Assembly (NCBI RefSeq): GCF_019904255.1
Contig: NZ_CP063203.1
Location: forward strand, 1,240,001-1,304,000
Direction of reading: 5' to 3'
Length of the DNA: 64,000 nt
Source: Marixanthomonas sp. SCSIO 43207
GTDB taxonomy: Bacteria; Bacteroidota; Bacteroidia; Flavobacteriales; Flavobacteriaceae
Shown: in pieces, positions 8,404-17,552 of the stretch
Position numbering within the stretch: position 1 is the first letter of the stretch
How the letters are laid out: every line of letters starts with the position of its first letter
Program-made: the position numbers and the translations under genes
The notes under the pieces: model-generated
What the model was told of the DNA's origin: nothing
Database searches by the model: none
What the model saw: the letters and a program-made list of their open reading frames with translations, nothing else

Positions 8404-8604
8404 TTATTTATTTCGGTTGAATTTTGGTTCAAATTTTCTTTTGGTAATTAATTTCCTCTTATAAAACAAAAAGAAAAAATATCCGATGTAACTGAAAACC
8501 AATATTATTCCAATCCAAATGTATTTATCACGTTTGTATTTAAAATTTAGAAATCTTAACTCCACTAGAAATAATAAGAAAAATACTATTCTAAAATACA
8601 ACAT
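8404..8604 (-). CDS. Small membrane protein, PLDc_N-like
   Basis: A 66-residue protein with two membrane helices (MLYFRIVFFLLFLVEL and YIWIGIILVFSYIGYFFFLFY) and a basic tail. The second helix, with W-I-G..F..IGY..FLFYKRK, resembles the PLDc_N domain found alone or at the N-terminus of phospholipase D-like proteins. Its ATG directly follows the TAG of the preceding frame, so the two are probably coupled. Confidence 0.6.
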   Translation of the reverse strand: MLYFRIVFFLLFLVELRFLNFKYKRDKYIWIGIILVFSYIGYFFFLFYKRKLITKRKFEPKFNRNK

Positions 8605-9077
8605 CTATAAAACGGCTATTTTTTCAGCGATGTATTTTTCAATCACCTCTTTATCTACTTTGTTTTTTATAATCAACAACTCATTGTTTTTATGTGTTCG
8701 ATAGTTCATTAAAAATTTTGTTTTTCCGCTTCGAGTTAGTTCTGAGTATTCAAATCGGTTTGGGTCAAATTTGCCCGCTATCAATTCGGTTTTTTGAGTT
8801 CGGTCAAGTATTTTTTTAAGTCGAGTTATATTTCCAGTTTTTTATCAATTTTTAATTCCGTGTAGTAAATCCACGATGCAAATCGGTATAAAGTATAACA
8901 GATTAAAGTAAGAATGGCAATGAAAAGTCCGACAAACCAGCCAAACATTAAAATCAGAAAAATGAATGAGGCTGTAGTAAAAATTATCATTTCTTTCCAC
9001 CTAAATGGAATTCGGTTATTTAATATGTGAACGTGTCCGTTTCTGGAAATTCTAAAATATTCTTCGTGGTCGTTCAT
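8605..9077 (-). pseudogene. Membrane protein gene with a one-base frameshift
   Basis: The first frame (8826-9077, 83 residues) has two membrane helices and stops at KIDKKLEI. Adding one A to the run of As near 8838 gives KIDKKTGNITRLKKIL and opens a second 73-residue frame (FDPNRFEYSELTRSGKTKFL...) down to TAG at 8605. The restored protein would be about 158 residues. This is either a real frameshift, a sequencing slip in the homopolymer, or slippage during expression. Confidence 0.6.
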
Positions 9078-9087
9078 AATTGTTTAC

Positions 9088-9213
9088 AACGGTCTCGTAT
9101 AACCGCAGTTATGGAGTTAAAGTTACTTAATTTTTGTGTTAAGAACAGACGTTAGCAATTCCGAGTGGATTCGGACGTAGTCGAATCCGCCGTAATTGCG
9201 GTTATACATTGTT
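9088..9213 (-). repeat. attC-like repeat 3, type A
   Basis: Type A; 3' site of the cassette carrying the gene at 9247. Confidence 0.9.
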
Positions 9214-9246
9214 GTGGTGCGTTTTTTTTACGAAATCCATAGTTTT

Positions 9247-9681
9247 TTAATCAAGCATCCATTCAAATGTATTTCCGAAATATGGTGCAAATAAAATCAG
9301 ATATGATATTAGACAACAAAGAAAACTAAACCCTATCATTTTTAAATTCAATATTAATTCGGTAGTATATTTCAAGATTAGATTTATGCAAATGATTATT
9401 GGAAAGAAACAAAAAGCACACAATAAAGCTACAACCCAAAATCCGCTGATATATTTTATTAAATCAACTAACAGTTTGTTTTGATAAAAATCGGTATATG
9501 TTGGATTATCATAAGAAGGGTTAAAGCCGAAAACCGAGCTAACATAAAAATGAAAGGCTATAAAAGATAATGTCCAAATTAATGTAACAATTCCAATTAT
9601 CAGATAGCTGTATTTAAAAAATGATTGAGTGATTTTTTTTATACGATTAATTTTCAGGTTTCTTTTAAGAACAAATTCCAT
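9247..9681 (-). CDS. Membrane protein of unknown function
   Basis: About 144 residues with four predicted membrane helices (SYLIIGIVTLIWTLSFIAF, YISGFWVVALLCAFCFF, IIICINLIL and SFLCCLISYLILFA). I start at ATG 9681; a TTG in the cassette leader at 9702 would add seven residues. No family recognised. Confidence 0.6.
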   Translation of the reverse strand: MEFVLKRNLKINRIKKITQSFFKYSYLIIGIVTLIWTLSFIAFHFYVSSVFGFNPSYDNPTYTDFYQNKLLVDLIKYISGFWVVALLCAFCFFPIIICINLILKYTTELILNLKMIGFSFLCCLISYLILFAPYFGNTFEWMLD

Positions 9682-9711
9682 ATCATTATCAATTTTTTTC
9701 AAATGCACCAC

Positions 9712-9837
9712 AACGGTCTCGTATAACCGCAGTTATGGAGTTAAAGTTACTTAATTTTTGAGTTAAGTACAGACGTTAGCAATTCCGAGTGGATTCGGAC
9801 GTAGTCGAATCCGCCGTAATTGTGGTTATACATTGTT
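9712..9837 (-). repeat. attC-like repeat 4, type A
   Basis: Type A with a private TTGTGGTTATAC change in the right arm. 3' site of the cassette at 9850-10398; the same change recurs in repeat 59 beside the second copy of that gene. Confidence 0.9.
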
Positions 9838-9849
9838 GTAACACGTTTT

Positions 9850-10398
9850 TTAGTATAATTTTTCACTTATTTTCATTACTTGTAAACTGTCATTTTGTTT
9901 ATCCATAAAAAAAGCGGAAGGTCCGAGTGGATTCGAAATAGCTAAAATTCCATAATCTTTATTAAACATTACTGGACTCATTCCGTCAATAATCGGCTCT
10001 TTCATTTCGTACATATCAAACCAAATTTAAGAGTTCGAATTACTCCGAATAGTTTTGCTTTTATACTTTACGTAATCGGTTAAGTCAAATTGAATTTCTT
10101 GATTTTTGGTCAAGTAACTTACTCTTAAATTCCGAGTCGAATCTGTCGTACTTTTATATTCATATTTGATTATCGAATCACGAACGGTTTTTATGAGTAA
10201 ATATTCCGTTCGAAGTTTCAGATTGTCATTAGATGTTATTCCGTATAAATATCTCGATTCCGTAAAAATTGATTTTGTGTCGGTAGGTATTTCAGCGTAT
10301 CTCTTTTGAACATAAAAGAATAAATAAATCGCATAAGCTAAAGCCGAAACTACAACTATAGCAAATACGAAAATTAATATGTCTTTAGTTTTTCTCAA
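9850..10398 (-). pseudogene. Membrane-anchored protein gene with an in-frame stop, copy 1
   Basis: The main frame (10027-10398, 123 residues, TTG start) has one N-terminal membrane helix (FVFAIVVVSALAYAIYLFFY). After the TAA at 10027 the same frame stays open to 9850 and reads ...KEPIIDGMSPVMFNKDYGILAISNPLGPSAFF..., which matches the C-terminus of the lipoprotein at 32929 (VTDGTGPILFNSDYGLLAINNVFGPTIIF). So the stop probably interrupts a gene of about 182 residues. The copy at 56489 has the same stop. Confidence 0.65.
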
Positions 10399-10407
10399 AT
10401 GTGTTAC

Positions 10408-10533
10408 AACGGTCTCGTATAACCGCAGTTATGGAGTTAAAGTTACTTAATTTTTGTGTTAAGAACAGACGTTAGCAATTCCGAGTGGATTCGGACGTAG
10501 TCGAATCCGCCGTAATTGCGGTTATACATTGTT
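10408..10533 (-). repeat. attC-like repeat 5, type A
   Basis: Type A; 3' site of the cassette carrying the GIY-YIG gene at 10555. Confidence 0.9.
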
Positions 10534-10554
10534 GTGTGTAGTACTTTTTTATTA

Positions 10555-11370
10555 TTAATTCGCGTTATACCCAAATTTTCTACTTAATAAAGTTTCTTTC
10601 CACCAACTTTCTCTTTCAATTATTGTTTCGTTTTCTGTTGTTGATTTGAATATATCCAAAATTGAATACCGGAAGTGTTCTTTTATATGGTCAAATTCTA
10701 AATTTTTCAATTCTTTATTTCCACCATTTCCAATTTTTACATAGGATTTCCACCGATTTAAAATCATTTCGTCTCCGTAAGCTGAACCAACATACATTTT
10801 TCCATTAGAAGTATCAGTAATCAAGTAAACTCCTTTTTGGTTTCTCAATGCTGTTTTCCAAGTATCTTTTGTAATTACTCTTGACAATTCGGTCCAAGAT
10901 ATATTTACTTTGTCGTAACCAGGAAAAATATCATTATCAAAAATATCTGGTAGAATTTGAGCAATTTCGCAGTCGTCAATTACGGAAGTTGCTTTTCTAA
11001 CCATATTTTGGGATTTATTCTTGAACCTGACTATTATTCGACCAAAATATTTTTCGTATTCGGTCAAGGTTTCATATTCGTAACCAACTGCGTTTTGAAG
11101 ATTTAAATCTTTTGTTACTTTTCCAATATGAAATAAAAGCCAAAGATTTTCATTGTTTTTTATACGAATGAATCCTACCGTAATTTGTCCTGATTTATAT
11201 GATTTCTTTTTGTCGTAATTCCAATAGTGTCCACCAAGAATAGTTTCCATTTCGTTATTCTTAAACATTTCAATTGGATTCCAATTTCCGCCAAACATTA
11301 AATTAAATCTGATTTTGGTATTATTTAGATCTTCTAATTTTAAAATATCGTTTAGTTTGATAGCGTTCAT
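10555..11370 (-). CDS. GIY-YIG domain protein
   Basis: A 271-residue protein with a GIY-YIG nuclease-like domain in the C-terminal third: GVYLI at about residue 178, then KMYVGSAYG, an R (NRW) and a late E (IERESWW), the usual catalytic order. The N-terminal part is of unknown type (KIRFNLMFGGNW, GGHYWNYDKK). It would act on DNA if active. GIY-YIG proteins serve in repair, mobile elements and defence; which applies here is not shown. Confidence 0.75.
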   Translation of the reverse strand: MNAIKLNDILKLEDLNNTKIRFNLMFGGNWNPIEMFKNNEMETILGGHYWNYDKKKSYKSGQITVGFIRIKNNENLWLLFHIGKVTKDLNLQNAVGYEYETLTEYEKYFGRIIVRFKNKSQNMVRKATSVIDDCEIAQILPDIFDNDIFPGYDKVNISWTELSRVITKDTWKTALRNQKGVYLITDTSNGKMYVGSAYGDEMILNRWKSYVKIGNGGNKELKNLEFDHIKEHFRYSILDIFKSTTENETIIERESWWKETLLSRKFGYNAN

Positions 11371-11402
11371 TCGGATTTCGAGGTTTTTTGGGTATTACAC
11401 AC

Positions 11403-11527
11403 AACGGTCTCGTATAACCGTCAGTTACGGGATTAAAGTTAATAATTTTTGGTTAAGCACTGACTTTAGCAATTCCGAGTGGATTCGGACGTAGTCGAAT
11501 CCGCCGTAATTGCGGTTATACATTGTT
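11403..11527 (-). repeat. attC-like repeat 6, type B
   Basis: Type B; 3' site of the cassette carrying the lipoprotein gene at 11540. Confidence 0.9.
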
Positions 11528-11539
11528 GTACAACGTACT

Positions 11540-12235
11540 TTATTTTTCATTATCGATGAGCCAAGGTTGTTCATATTCCGCTGTTTTAATCAATTCCTTT
11601 TTTAGCTTTTCTCGGTCTAATTCCAATTCCGAATATTCTGCTCGTTCGTAGAGTAGGTTATAAGCTGATTGATTAAGTCCGTATTTTTTTAATAGGTAAA
11701 AGTCAGATTCCGCTTTTTGAGAATTCAGATTTTCGTTATCAAACTCAATTTTTAATAAGTCAACTAAAGTGTCATTTACAAACTGATTTTGAAAATTCAG
11801 TTGCTTTTTGTCTGATTTGATTGAGTTAAATTCTCGGATAATTTCATAAACGATTGAGTCATTTTGTTCCGCTTTTCTCCGATTCCAAAATTCAGCGTAA
11901 TATTTGGTTTGGATTTCGGCTTTGTTGTAAGTCAATTGCAAACTGTCCATTAAATTCTCAAAATTTCGTTTAATATAAACTCCTTGAATTAGAAAATGGG
12001 TTTCGCTTTTTGAAATCAGGTTTTCGAGTTTTTCATATCCGAACTTTTTAAATGATTCGTGAACCATTTTTAAATTCTCTGGTTTTCTAATCCACGTATT
12101 TTTTGTCCAATCCGAGTTTCTTAAATCGAAAAACGAGGTTTGACTTTCTGCATAAAATTCCGTTTCACTTTTTTCTTTATTTACGCAAGAAGTAAGTAAT
12201 AAAATCAGAATATTTAATGTTAGCAGTTTGTTCAT
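11540..12235 (-). CDS. Lipoprotein of unknown function
   Basis: About 231 residues with a lipoprotein signal peptide (MNKLLTLNILILLLTSC; lipobox LTSC). The rest is charged and helical. I start at the ATG at 12235 because the longer frame begins inside the flanking repeat. No family recognised. Confidence 0.7.
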   Translation of the reverse strand: MNKLLTLNILILLLTSCVNKEKSETEFYAESQTSFFDLRNSDWTKNTWIRKPENLKMVHESFKKFGYEKLENLISKSETHFLIQGVYIKRNFENLMDSLQLTYNKAEIQTKYYAEFWNRRKAEQNDSIVYEIIREFNSIKSDKKQLNFQNQFVNDTLVDLLKIEFDNENLNSQKAESDFYLLKKYGLNQSAYNLLYERAEYSELELDREKLKKELIKTAEYEQPWLIDNEK

Positions 12236-12248
12236 TCGTATGTTGTAC

Positions 12249-12374
12249 AACGGTCTCGTATAACCGCAGTTATGGAGTTAAAGTTACTTAATTTTTGAGT
12301 TAAGTACAGACGTTAGCAATTGCGAGTGGATTCGGACGTAGTCGAATCCGCCGTAATTGCGGTTATACATTGTT
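12249..12374 (-). repeat. attC-like repeat 7, type A
   Basis: Type A with a private AATTGCGAG change. 3' site of the cassette at 12387; identical to repeat 66 beside the second copy. Confidence 0.9.
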
Positions 12375-12386
12375 GCCCACAGTATT

Positions 12387-13088
12387 TTATTCCGATTTTA
12401 CATTCAGGCAGTTTCGATTGTAATAATCCAAAACTTTCCATAGTTCATCATTTTTAAATTCTTTGTTTTCTACTTTTTCAATTAACGAAGGACAATTTTT
12501 AAAATATTTTTTCATTGATTTTTTGAAACTTTTTGCAAATGGTAAACCTTTTGTGTATAAATGTTCAACTTGGTCACTTTCTCCAAAACCAACATAATAA
12601 CTGTATCTAGGAAAGTTCATTTCCGTGTAGCTATTTCGAGGTCGCTGACTTATATTTATTTTTTGTCCGTTATCTAACTCAATTTTTTGTGGGTTATCAA
12701 CTCCGTTAATAGGTTCATTCACGAATGAGTTTGTTAAAACACTACCATTATATGTTCGCACATATAGGCTTAAACTGTCAATAGAAACTATTTCCAATAT
12801 TTCTGGGAACTTGTTTTTGTTCTTATATTTATAGCGAAACTGTCTATAATAATCGTTTTCTAATATGTCTATTCCGATAATTTCTTTTGACTTGTAACTT
12901 CTCCATTTTAGTGTATCATTCTTAAATTTCACTGAAACAATTGATGAAATTCCACTAATCTCACCAAATCCATCAATTCTGGTATTGTCTTTTAGTATTA
13001 AAGTGGCTTTTCCTCTTTGCGCAAAAGCTATACTGCTAAATGAAATTAGAAATAAGGCGAAAATTAGTCTTGTCATTAGTTTTTTCAT
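12387..13088 (-). CDS. Secreted protein of unknown function, intact copy
   Basis: A 233-residue protein with a cleavable signal peptide (MKKLMTRLIFALFLISFSSIAFAQ). The mature part is beta-rich (KATLILKDNTRIDGFGEISG), similar in feel to outer-surface proteins of Bacteroidota, and ends in a helical region (KSFKKSMKKYFKNCPSLIEK). A second, frameshifted copy with the same 3' repeat lies at 61815-62515. No family recognised. Confidence 0.75.
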   Translation of the reverse strand: MKKLMTRLIFALFLISFSSIAFAQRGKATLILKDNTRIDGFGEISGISSIVSVKFKNDTLKWRSYKSKEIIGIDILENDYYRQFRYKYKNKNKFPEILEIVSIDSLSLYVRTYNGSVLTNSFVNEPINGVDNPQKIELDNGQKINISQRPRNSYTEMNFPRYSYYVGFGESDQVEHLYTKGLPFAKSFKKSMKKYFKNCPSLIEKVENKEFKNDELWKVLDYYNRNCLNVKSE

Positions 13089-13097
13089 ATTGTGGGC

Positions 13098-13221
13098 AAC
13101 GGTCTAGTATAAGAATAGTAGCGGATTTTCACTCACTAACTTTTCGGTTAAGCACAGACCTTTTTTATATTTACTTACTTTCATTTTAGCGATTAAACCG
13201 CTATTATTTTTATACATTGTT
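13098..13221 (-). repeat. attC-like repeat 8, type D
   Basis: Type D: GTATAAGAATAGTAGCGG pairs with CCGCTATTATTTTTATAC at the other end. 3' site of the cassette at 13237. Confidence 0.9.
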
Positions 13222-13236
13222 GGCAACTGGCTTTTT

Positions 13237-14046
13237 TTATTCAGTTCCATTTAAAAATCTTGTATCGTTCATATTATGTTCGTTTTCAAAAGTTCCAATT
13301 TTTTTGAAATAATAATATCTTAATCTTTCCGAACACGATTTATAATTGTCATATCCTGTCACAGAGTATTTTAGCATTTTTATTGGTTTTAAGTCGTTTT
13401 TATCAAACCTAAATCCTTTTCCAAAATATTCAATTCCGCAATTCGGATAATCTTGATATTTGCTAAATACCTTGTTTATTAATAACCCTGCTAAAATTTC
13501 ATTTCCGTTTTCCGAGTAAAACAATGTGTCAACAATTGATTCTTTATACTCAACTTTTTCGGGCAAATCAATTGCCCAATCTCTTTCAATTGTGTCTTTA
13601 TAAGTTTTTCCATTAAAATATCTCAAAGCTAATTCTGCGGGTCTTTGTATGGTTTTAACTTTTATTAAACTGTCAACTAATTTTTGAATTTTAATTTTAT
13701 CAAGCTCATAATTTTTTTGGTCAACTTTTACGTTATAAACAAATTCTTTTGGCGTTGTTGTTTCTGTAATTTTTAGAGCATATTCTTTTGTTATATGAGT
13801 CATTGACATAACAGCAAGTGGACAACTCAAAACTAGAAGAAACCAAACATTTATTTTTCGGATGTTTTTTTTAAATGAAAGAAAAATGAATATGATTGTT
13901 GCAAGAAATAGAATTATTGAAGTAATTGTTAAAGTGTCTATAATATTTCCTAAAGCTGAACCACCTTGGTCATTTAAAATGTGAAAAATTGAAACTAGTA
14001 TTCCAATTATTAAAATTCCATATAAAATCTTGATTCCGTGTTTCAT
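13237..14046 (-). CDS. Membrane protein with periplasmic or cytoplasmic tail
   Basis: A 269-residue protein with three N-terminal membrane helices (ILYGILIIGILVSIFHIL, TLTITSIILFLATIIFIFLSF and VWFLLVLSCPLAVMSM), then a soluble domain of about 170 residues (KVQTIQRPAELALRYF-like, CGIEYFGKGFRF). No family recognised. The cassette tags differ at one base (GTTGGCAAC against GTTAGCAAC). Confidence 0.65.
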   Translation of the reverse strand: MKHGIKILYGILIIGILVSIFHILNDQGGSALGNIIDTLTITSIILFLATIIFIFLSFKKNIRKINVWFLLVLSCPLAVMSMTHITKEYALKITETTTPKEFVYNVKVDQKNYELDKIKIQKLVDSLIKVKTIQRPAELALRYFNGKTYKDTIERDWAIDLPEKVEYKESIVDTLFYSENGNEILAGLLINKVFSKYQDYPNCGIEYFGKGFRFDKNDLKPIKMLKYSVTGYDNYKSCSERLRYYYFKKIGTFENEHNMNDTRFLNGTE

Positions 14047-14062
14047 TTTTCAGCTTGTTGCT

Positions 14063-14188
14063 AACGGTCTCGTATAACCGCAGTTATGGAGTTAAAGTTA
14101 CTTAATTTTTGGGTCAAAAACAGACGTTAGCAATTTCGAGTGGATTCGGACGTAGTCGAATCCGCCGTAATTGCGGTTATACATTGTT
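14063..14188 (-). repeat. attC-like repeat 9, type A
   Basis: Type A; 3' site of the cassette carrying the gene at 14201. Confidence 0.9.
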
Positions 14189-14200
14189 GGCAACTGGCTT

Positions 14201-14944
14201 TTATTTCCACCACTCATCTTTTACCAATGGTTTATATTCAGACCAACCTTTGTCAAAATATTTTTCGCTTGGTGAAAATTCACCAGCTCCAATGTCGAAA
14301 TCTCTATTTGTAATAGGAACTCTATAATCTGACCAATTACATATTTTTTCTTTTCCAGTTGAATAACTTTTCCAAATTCCAACAAAAGCATTGTTTAAAT
14401 ATCCGTCTGAAATGAACTCAATGTTGTCATATTCGATTTTGTTTTCGGAATTCAGATACCATTTAGAATGTAATTTGCCTTTAAAAATTCCACTATGTTT
14501 TTGTTCCGAATTTTCTTTGAATTCGTAATCTGCAATTAAAATTCCTTGCGCTTTAATTCCTTTGTCTGCATACTCATCGTCAACTCCAAAATGTAGCTCC
14601 TTAAGTTCTTTTATTTCGGTCAAATTTATGGTTCCAGAAAAGTCACAAATTGTTCCTTTCACGCAAGATTTTCCAGTTACAAAGTATTCATTCGGATTGT
14701 TAGAGTTTTTCTTTACTGAAATTAACTTGATTTTTAGTCTTTGATGGTCATCTCCAATTATTCCAAGGACATTATTGTTTTCCGTAAATGTCCAAATTTT
14801 TGAAAAGTCAAATTGATTGTATTCTATTATTAAATTTTTTGCTTTCAGATCTTCATTTCTTGGAAAGTTCCATTCAATTCTGTCCACTGTTTGAGCAAAC
14901 GAAATTTGACTTAAAAGAAGTAGTATTATAATTATTCGGTTCAT
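14201..14944 (-). CDS. Secreted protein of unknown function
   Basis: A 247-residue protein with a signal peptide (MNRIIIILLLLSQISFAQ). The mature part is beta-rich with repeated ITL/IEY strands and several Asn-Glu turns; no catalytic motif or family recognised. Probably exported to the periplasm or cell surface. Confidence 0.7.
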   Translation of the reverse strand: MNRIIIILLLLSQISFAQTVDRIEWNFPRNEDLKAKNLIIEYNQFDFSKIWTFTENNNVLGIIGDDHQRLKIKLISVKKNSNNPNEYFVTGKSCVKGTICDFSGTINLTEIKELKELHFGVDDEYADKGIKAQGILIADYEFKENSEQKHSGIFKGKLHSKWYLNSENKIEYDNIEFISDGYLNNAFVGIWKSYSTGKEKICNWSDYRVPITNRDFDIGAGEFSPSEKYFDKGWSEYKPLVKDEWWK

Positions 14945-14960
14945 TTTTCAGCTTGTTGCC

Positions 14961-15085
14961 AACGGTCTCGTATAACCGTCAGTTACGGGATTAAAGTTAA
15001 TGTTTTTCGGTTTAGCACTGGCGTTAGCAATTCCGAGTGGATTCGGACGTAGTCGAATCCGCCGTAATTGCGGTTATACATTGTT
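14961..15085 (-). repeat. attC-like repeat 10, type B
   Basis: Type B; 3' site of the cassette carrying the gene at 15099. Confidence 0.9.
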
Positions 15086-15098
15086 GGCATTAGTTTTT

Positions 15099-15671
15099 TC
15101 AATTTCTTATCCTTTCCGTTATAGAATCAACTGTACTTTGAGTTATTCCGTTTTTTTCTAAAAATTCAGATTCGGAGTATTCCCAATCTTTGGTTGCAGA
15201 ATTTATTTTTAGAGCTTTTTCTTTAACCTCTATGGATAAATCTTCTTCATTGTTTTTTATTGAATCTTTTATAGTCTGCAGAAATGGAAAAATACTCGAT
15301 TCTAAATCCGATATAGTATTTAGATACTTATCTGTTGCATTGTAAAAATAAATATCATTCTTATCTTCTGATTTTGATTGAATAAGTTGTTTGTAGTAAT
15401 TGATTTTTCTGGACAAATCCGCTGTCAAAGAGTCGATTGTTACAAAACCAGACTTGTCAATTCCATATTTATCTGTTTTAGCTTCCGCTAATAATTTCGA
15501 TAGTGGAATATTTCGTTGGTTAAATAATTTTGAAGTTACATCTTTAGCCTCCAGACAAATCCTAACTTGTTCTAACTTATCAGCTCTATTATTATAATTG
15601 GAGCAACCAATAATTATAAAAATTATCAGAAATGATATTATATAGTAATAGATTTTCAAAGCTCTTTTCAA
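15099..15671 (-). CDS. Lipoprotein of unknown function
   Basis: A 190-residue protein with a lipoprotein signal (IISFLIIFIIIGCSN; lipobox IIGC). The mature part is helical and charged, possibly a helical bundle. The start is the TTG in the cassette leader (MKRALKIYYY). Confidence 0.7.
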   Translation of the reverse strand: MKRALKIYYYIISFLIIFIIIGCSNYNNRADKLEQVRICLEAKDVTSKLFNQRNIPLSKLLAEAKTDKYGIDKSGFVTIDSLTADLSRKINYYKQLIQSKSEDKNDIYFYNATDKYLNTISDLESSIFPFLQTIKDSIKNNEEDLSIEVKEKALKINSATKDWEYSESEFLEKNGITQSTVDSITERIRN

Positions 15672-15680
15672 ATTAATGCC

Positions 15681-15869
15681 AACGGTCTCGTATAACCGTC
15701 AGTTACGAGTAAATTAGCAATTATTTTCGGATTAAGCACAAGCCAGATTTTTAAATTTTACTATTTATCTTTTTTATTGGAAATCGTCAAATTTAAAAAT
15801 TTGGCGACTTTCCAAATACGCCTTAACTTCTATTGTGCAACTCATTAGCTATGAGCTATATACGTTGTT
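15681..15869 (-). repeat. attC-like repeat 11, chimeric B/F type, 189 bp
   Basis: The left arm is type B (GTATAACCGTCAGTTACG) but the middle and right are type F (GGAAATCG...CGACTTTCC hairpin, TAGCTATGAGCTATATAC end). A B left arm cannot pair with an F right arm beyond GTATA, so the outer stem is largely lost. It belongs to the only cassette whose two tags do not match (gene at 15897). Confidence 0.85.
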
Positions 15870-15896
15870 ACCACACGTTTTTATTCCGTAGTTGTT

Positions 15897-16751
15897 TTAA
15901 TTCAGCTTTTTATTTTCTAAAATGTCAAATCCAAAAAGTCCATTCCGAGTCTCCAATTCAACGGTTTTATATTGATTCATTTTTTCAAAGTATTGGTGAT
16001 TAAAAACCAACTCTTTCTTAATCCCTTTGTGATTTATTGTAAATACAGGTTGTTTTTCTCCGCTTCTGTATTTTGTTCCGCCACTTATAAAAGTCCGTTC
16101 AACAATTTTATAAGATTCCTTTTTGCTTTTTCGGTCGGCAAAGTGATAATTCATAAACATAAAAACAGAGCAAGCTATAAATCCAAATCCGATGAAATAG
16201 TTTATCAAAGCGTATAGTTTTATGGTTTTGTAATGAAAGTATGTTTTTTTAAAATTCCGAAAATCAATCCTGTATGCTATGATTCCAAAAACAATAATTA
16301 TTAATGTTGGAATTAACCAATTAAACAAGAATAATTGATTGTTCATTAAATAAACTTCCGATTCATAAAGTCGATTTCCACTGCTGTCAGTCAAGGTCAA
16401 TTTCTGTCCGATAAGCCCATTCTTGTTAATTTCTTGTTTCGAAACAGTTGTATTCGGGTAGCTTTTTGAAATGTTGGGTACAGCTTCTTCATAAAGACTA
16501 ATTAATTCCTTTTTAGAATTCGGAAGACTTTGTTCATCAATCAGCATTTTATTTCCGCTGTAAAGTATGTCATTTTTTTCAGCTGATAGTTCGTACATTT
16601 TAATTCCGTCCTGTTCAGAATCGAAAAGATTGGCATTTTCAGCTGGCAATTTAAATCGAACGTTTTTGTCTAATTCAAAATCAAACCATTGTCCGTTTTG
16701 AGCGAATGATTGAAAAGAAATCAGTATTAAAATCCAATAAATATTTTTCAA
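15897..16751 (-). CDS. Exported membrane protein of unknown function
   Basis: A 284-residue protein: signal peptide (MKNIYWILILISFQSFAQ), an extracytoplasmic domain of about 125 residues, two membrane helices (LFNWLIPTLIIIVFGIIAY and YALINYFIGFGFIACSVFMFM), and a soluble tail (QPVFTINHKGIKKELVFNHQ). TTG start in the cassette leader. No family recognised. Its cassette ends carry unrelated tags (GTTACCACAC against GTTGTAAG). Confidence 0.65.
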   Translation of the reverse strand: MKNIYWILILISFQSFAQNGQWFDFELDKNVRFKLPAENANLFDSEQDGIKMYELSAEKNDILYSGNKMLIDEQSLPNSKKELISLYEEAVPNISKSYPNTTVSKQEINKNGLIGQKLTLTDSSGNRLYESEVYLMNNQLFLFNWLIPTLIIIVFGIIAYRIDFRNFKKTYFHYKTIKLYALINYFIGFGFIACSVFMFMNYHFADRKSKKESYKIVERTFISGGTKYRSGEKQPVFTINHKGIKKELVFNHQYFEKMNQYKTVELETRNGLFGFDILENKKLN

Positions 16752-16776
16752 ATGTGAAGTGTTTAAAATTACTTAC

Positions 16777-16903
16777 AACGGTTACGTATAACCGTCAGTT
16801 ACGGGTTAAATTAGCGATTATTTTCGGATTAAGCACAAGCCATAGCAATTCCGAGTGGATTCGGACGTAGTCGAATCCGCCGTAATTGCGGTTATACATT
16901 GTT
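16777..16903 (-). repeat. attC-like repeat 12, type B
   Basis: Type B variant with a GGTTACGTATAACC opening and an inner stretch (ATTATTTTCGGATTAAGCAC) shared with the F-type repeats. 3' site of the cassette carrying the GIY-YIG gene at 16892. Confidence 0.9.
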
Positions 16904-17530
16904 ACCTTGCGTTTTTTTTCGTTTATTTTTAGCATTTTCTATTTCGTGAGATTTATATATATCCGCTTTTAAGTTTGCAAATGGAAAAAAATCACTAAAA
17001 TTCTCAACTTCGTAAAAACTTTTTCCTGCATTTTTATCCGCAAACTTCATTAACATTTTAAATTCAAGTTCAGTTGCTTTTTCTGTTTTAGCGTAATAGA
17101 TATAGGTTTTTTCCAAACAGGTTAATAATTTTAGCCAATAACCTCCAGAATGAGGTCCTTTATTTCCAACTTTATGAGAGTAAAAATCATTTAATCTTTT
17201 ACTTAATGAAGTAGTTTTTGAACTTGATTGTCCGATATAAATTATATTTTCATTTTTATGCCAAAATTTCTTGAAATATTCAGTCACGGTTTTTGCATCC
17301 TCAATTTTAGATTTTTGAATTTTTAAATCAACTGCTATATTTTTCCAATTGTCAAATTCGTGGGGACAAATCTCAAAATTATAATCAGATGCAACTTTTG
17401 TTTTTGGGTTATCAGTTAATGCAATTATATAAACTCCACTAAAATCTGCATCAAATTTTTCATTCCATTTAATTGGTCTAGAATATTCTAAATTAAATTC
17501 TCTGAAAAGTTCGTCAATCGATATTGCCAT
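16892..17530 (-). CDS. GIY-YIG domain-like protein
   Basis: A 212-residue protein. GVYIIAL near residue 31 and IIYIGQSS near residue 95 are separated by an unusually long insert, and an R (LSKRLNDFY) follows. This fits a divergent GIY-YIG nuclease fold. The stop codon lies in the flanking repeat (tail ...GNNV). Its function would be DNA cleavage or binding if the fold is right. Confidence 0.65.
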   Translation of the reverse strand: MAISIDELFREFNLEYSRPIKWNEKFDADFSGVYIIALTDNPKTKVASDYNFEICPHEFDNWKNIAVDLKIQKSKIEDAKTVTEYFKKFWHKNENIIYIGQSSSKTTSLSKRLNDFYSHKVGNKGPHSGGYWLKLLTCLEKTYIYYAKTEKATELEFKMLMKFADKNAGKSFYEVENFSDFFPFANLKADIYKSHEIENAKNKRKKTQGNNV

Positions 17531-17552
17531 TTTTTTGGTTTAAATGCAAGGT

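Noticed and set aside
14109-14327. + strand ORFs beginning in repeats (translations like SGFGRSRIRRNCGYTLL)
   Set aside because: The same peptide recurs at many repeats (e.g. 7545, 39779, 47328) because it is the repeat read on the other strand; it runs antisense to real genes.
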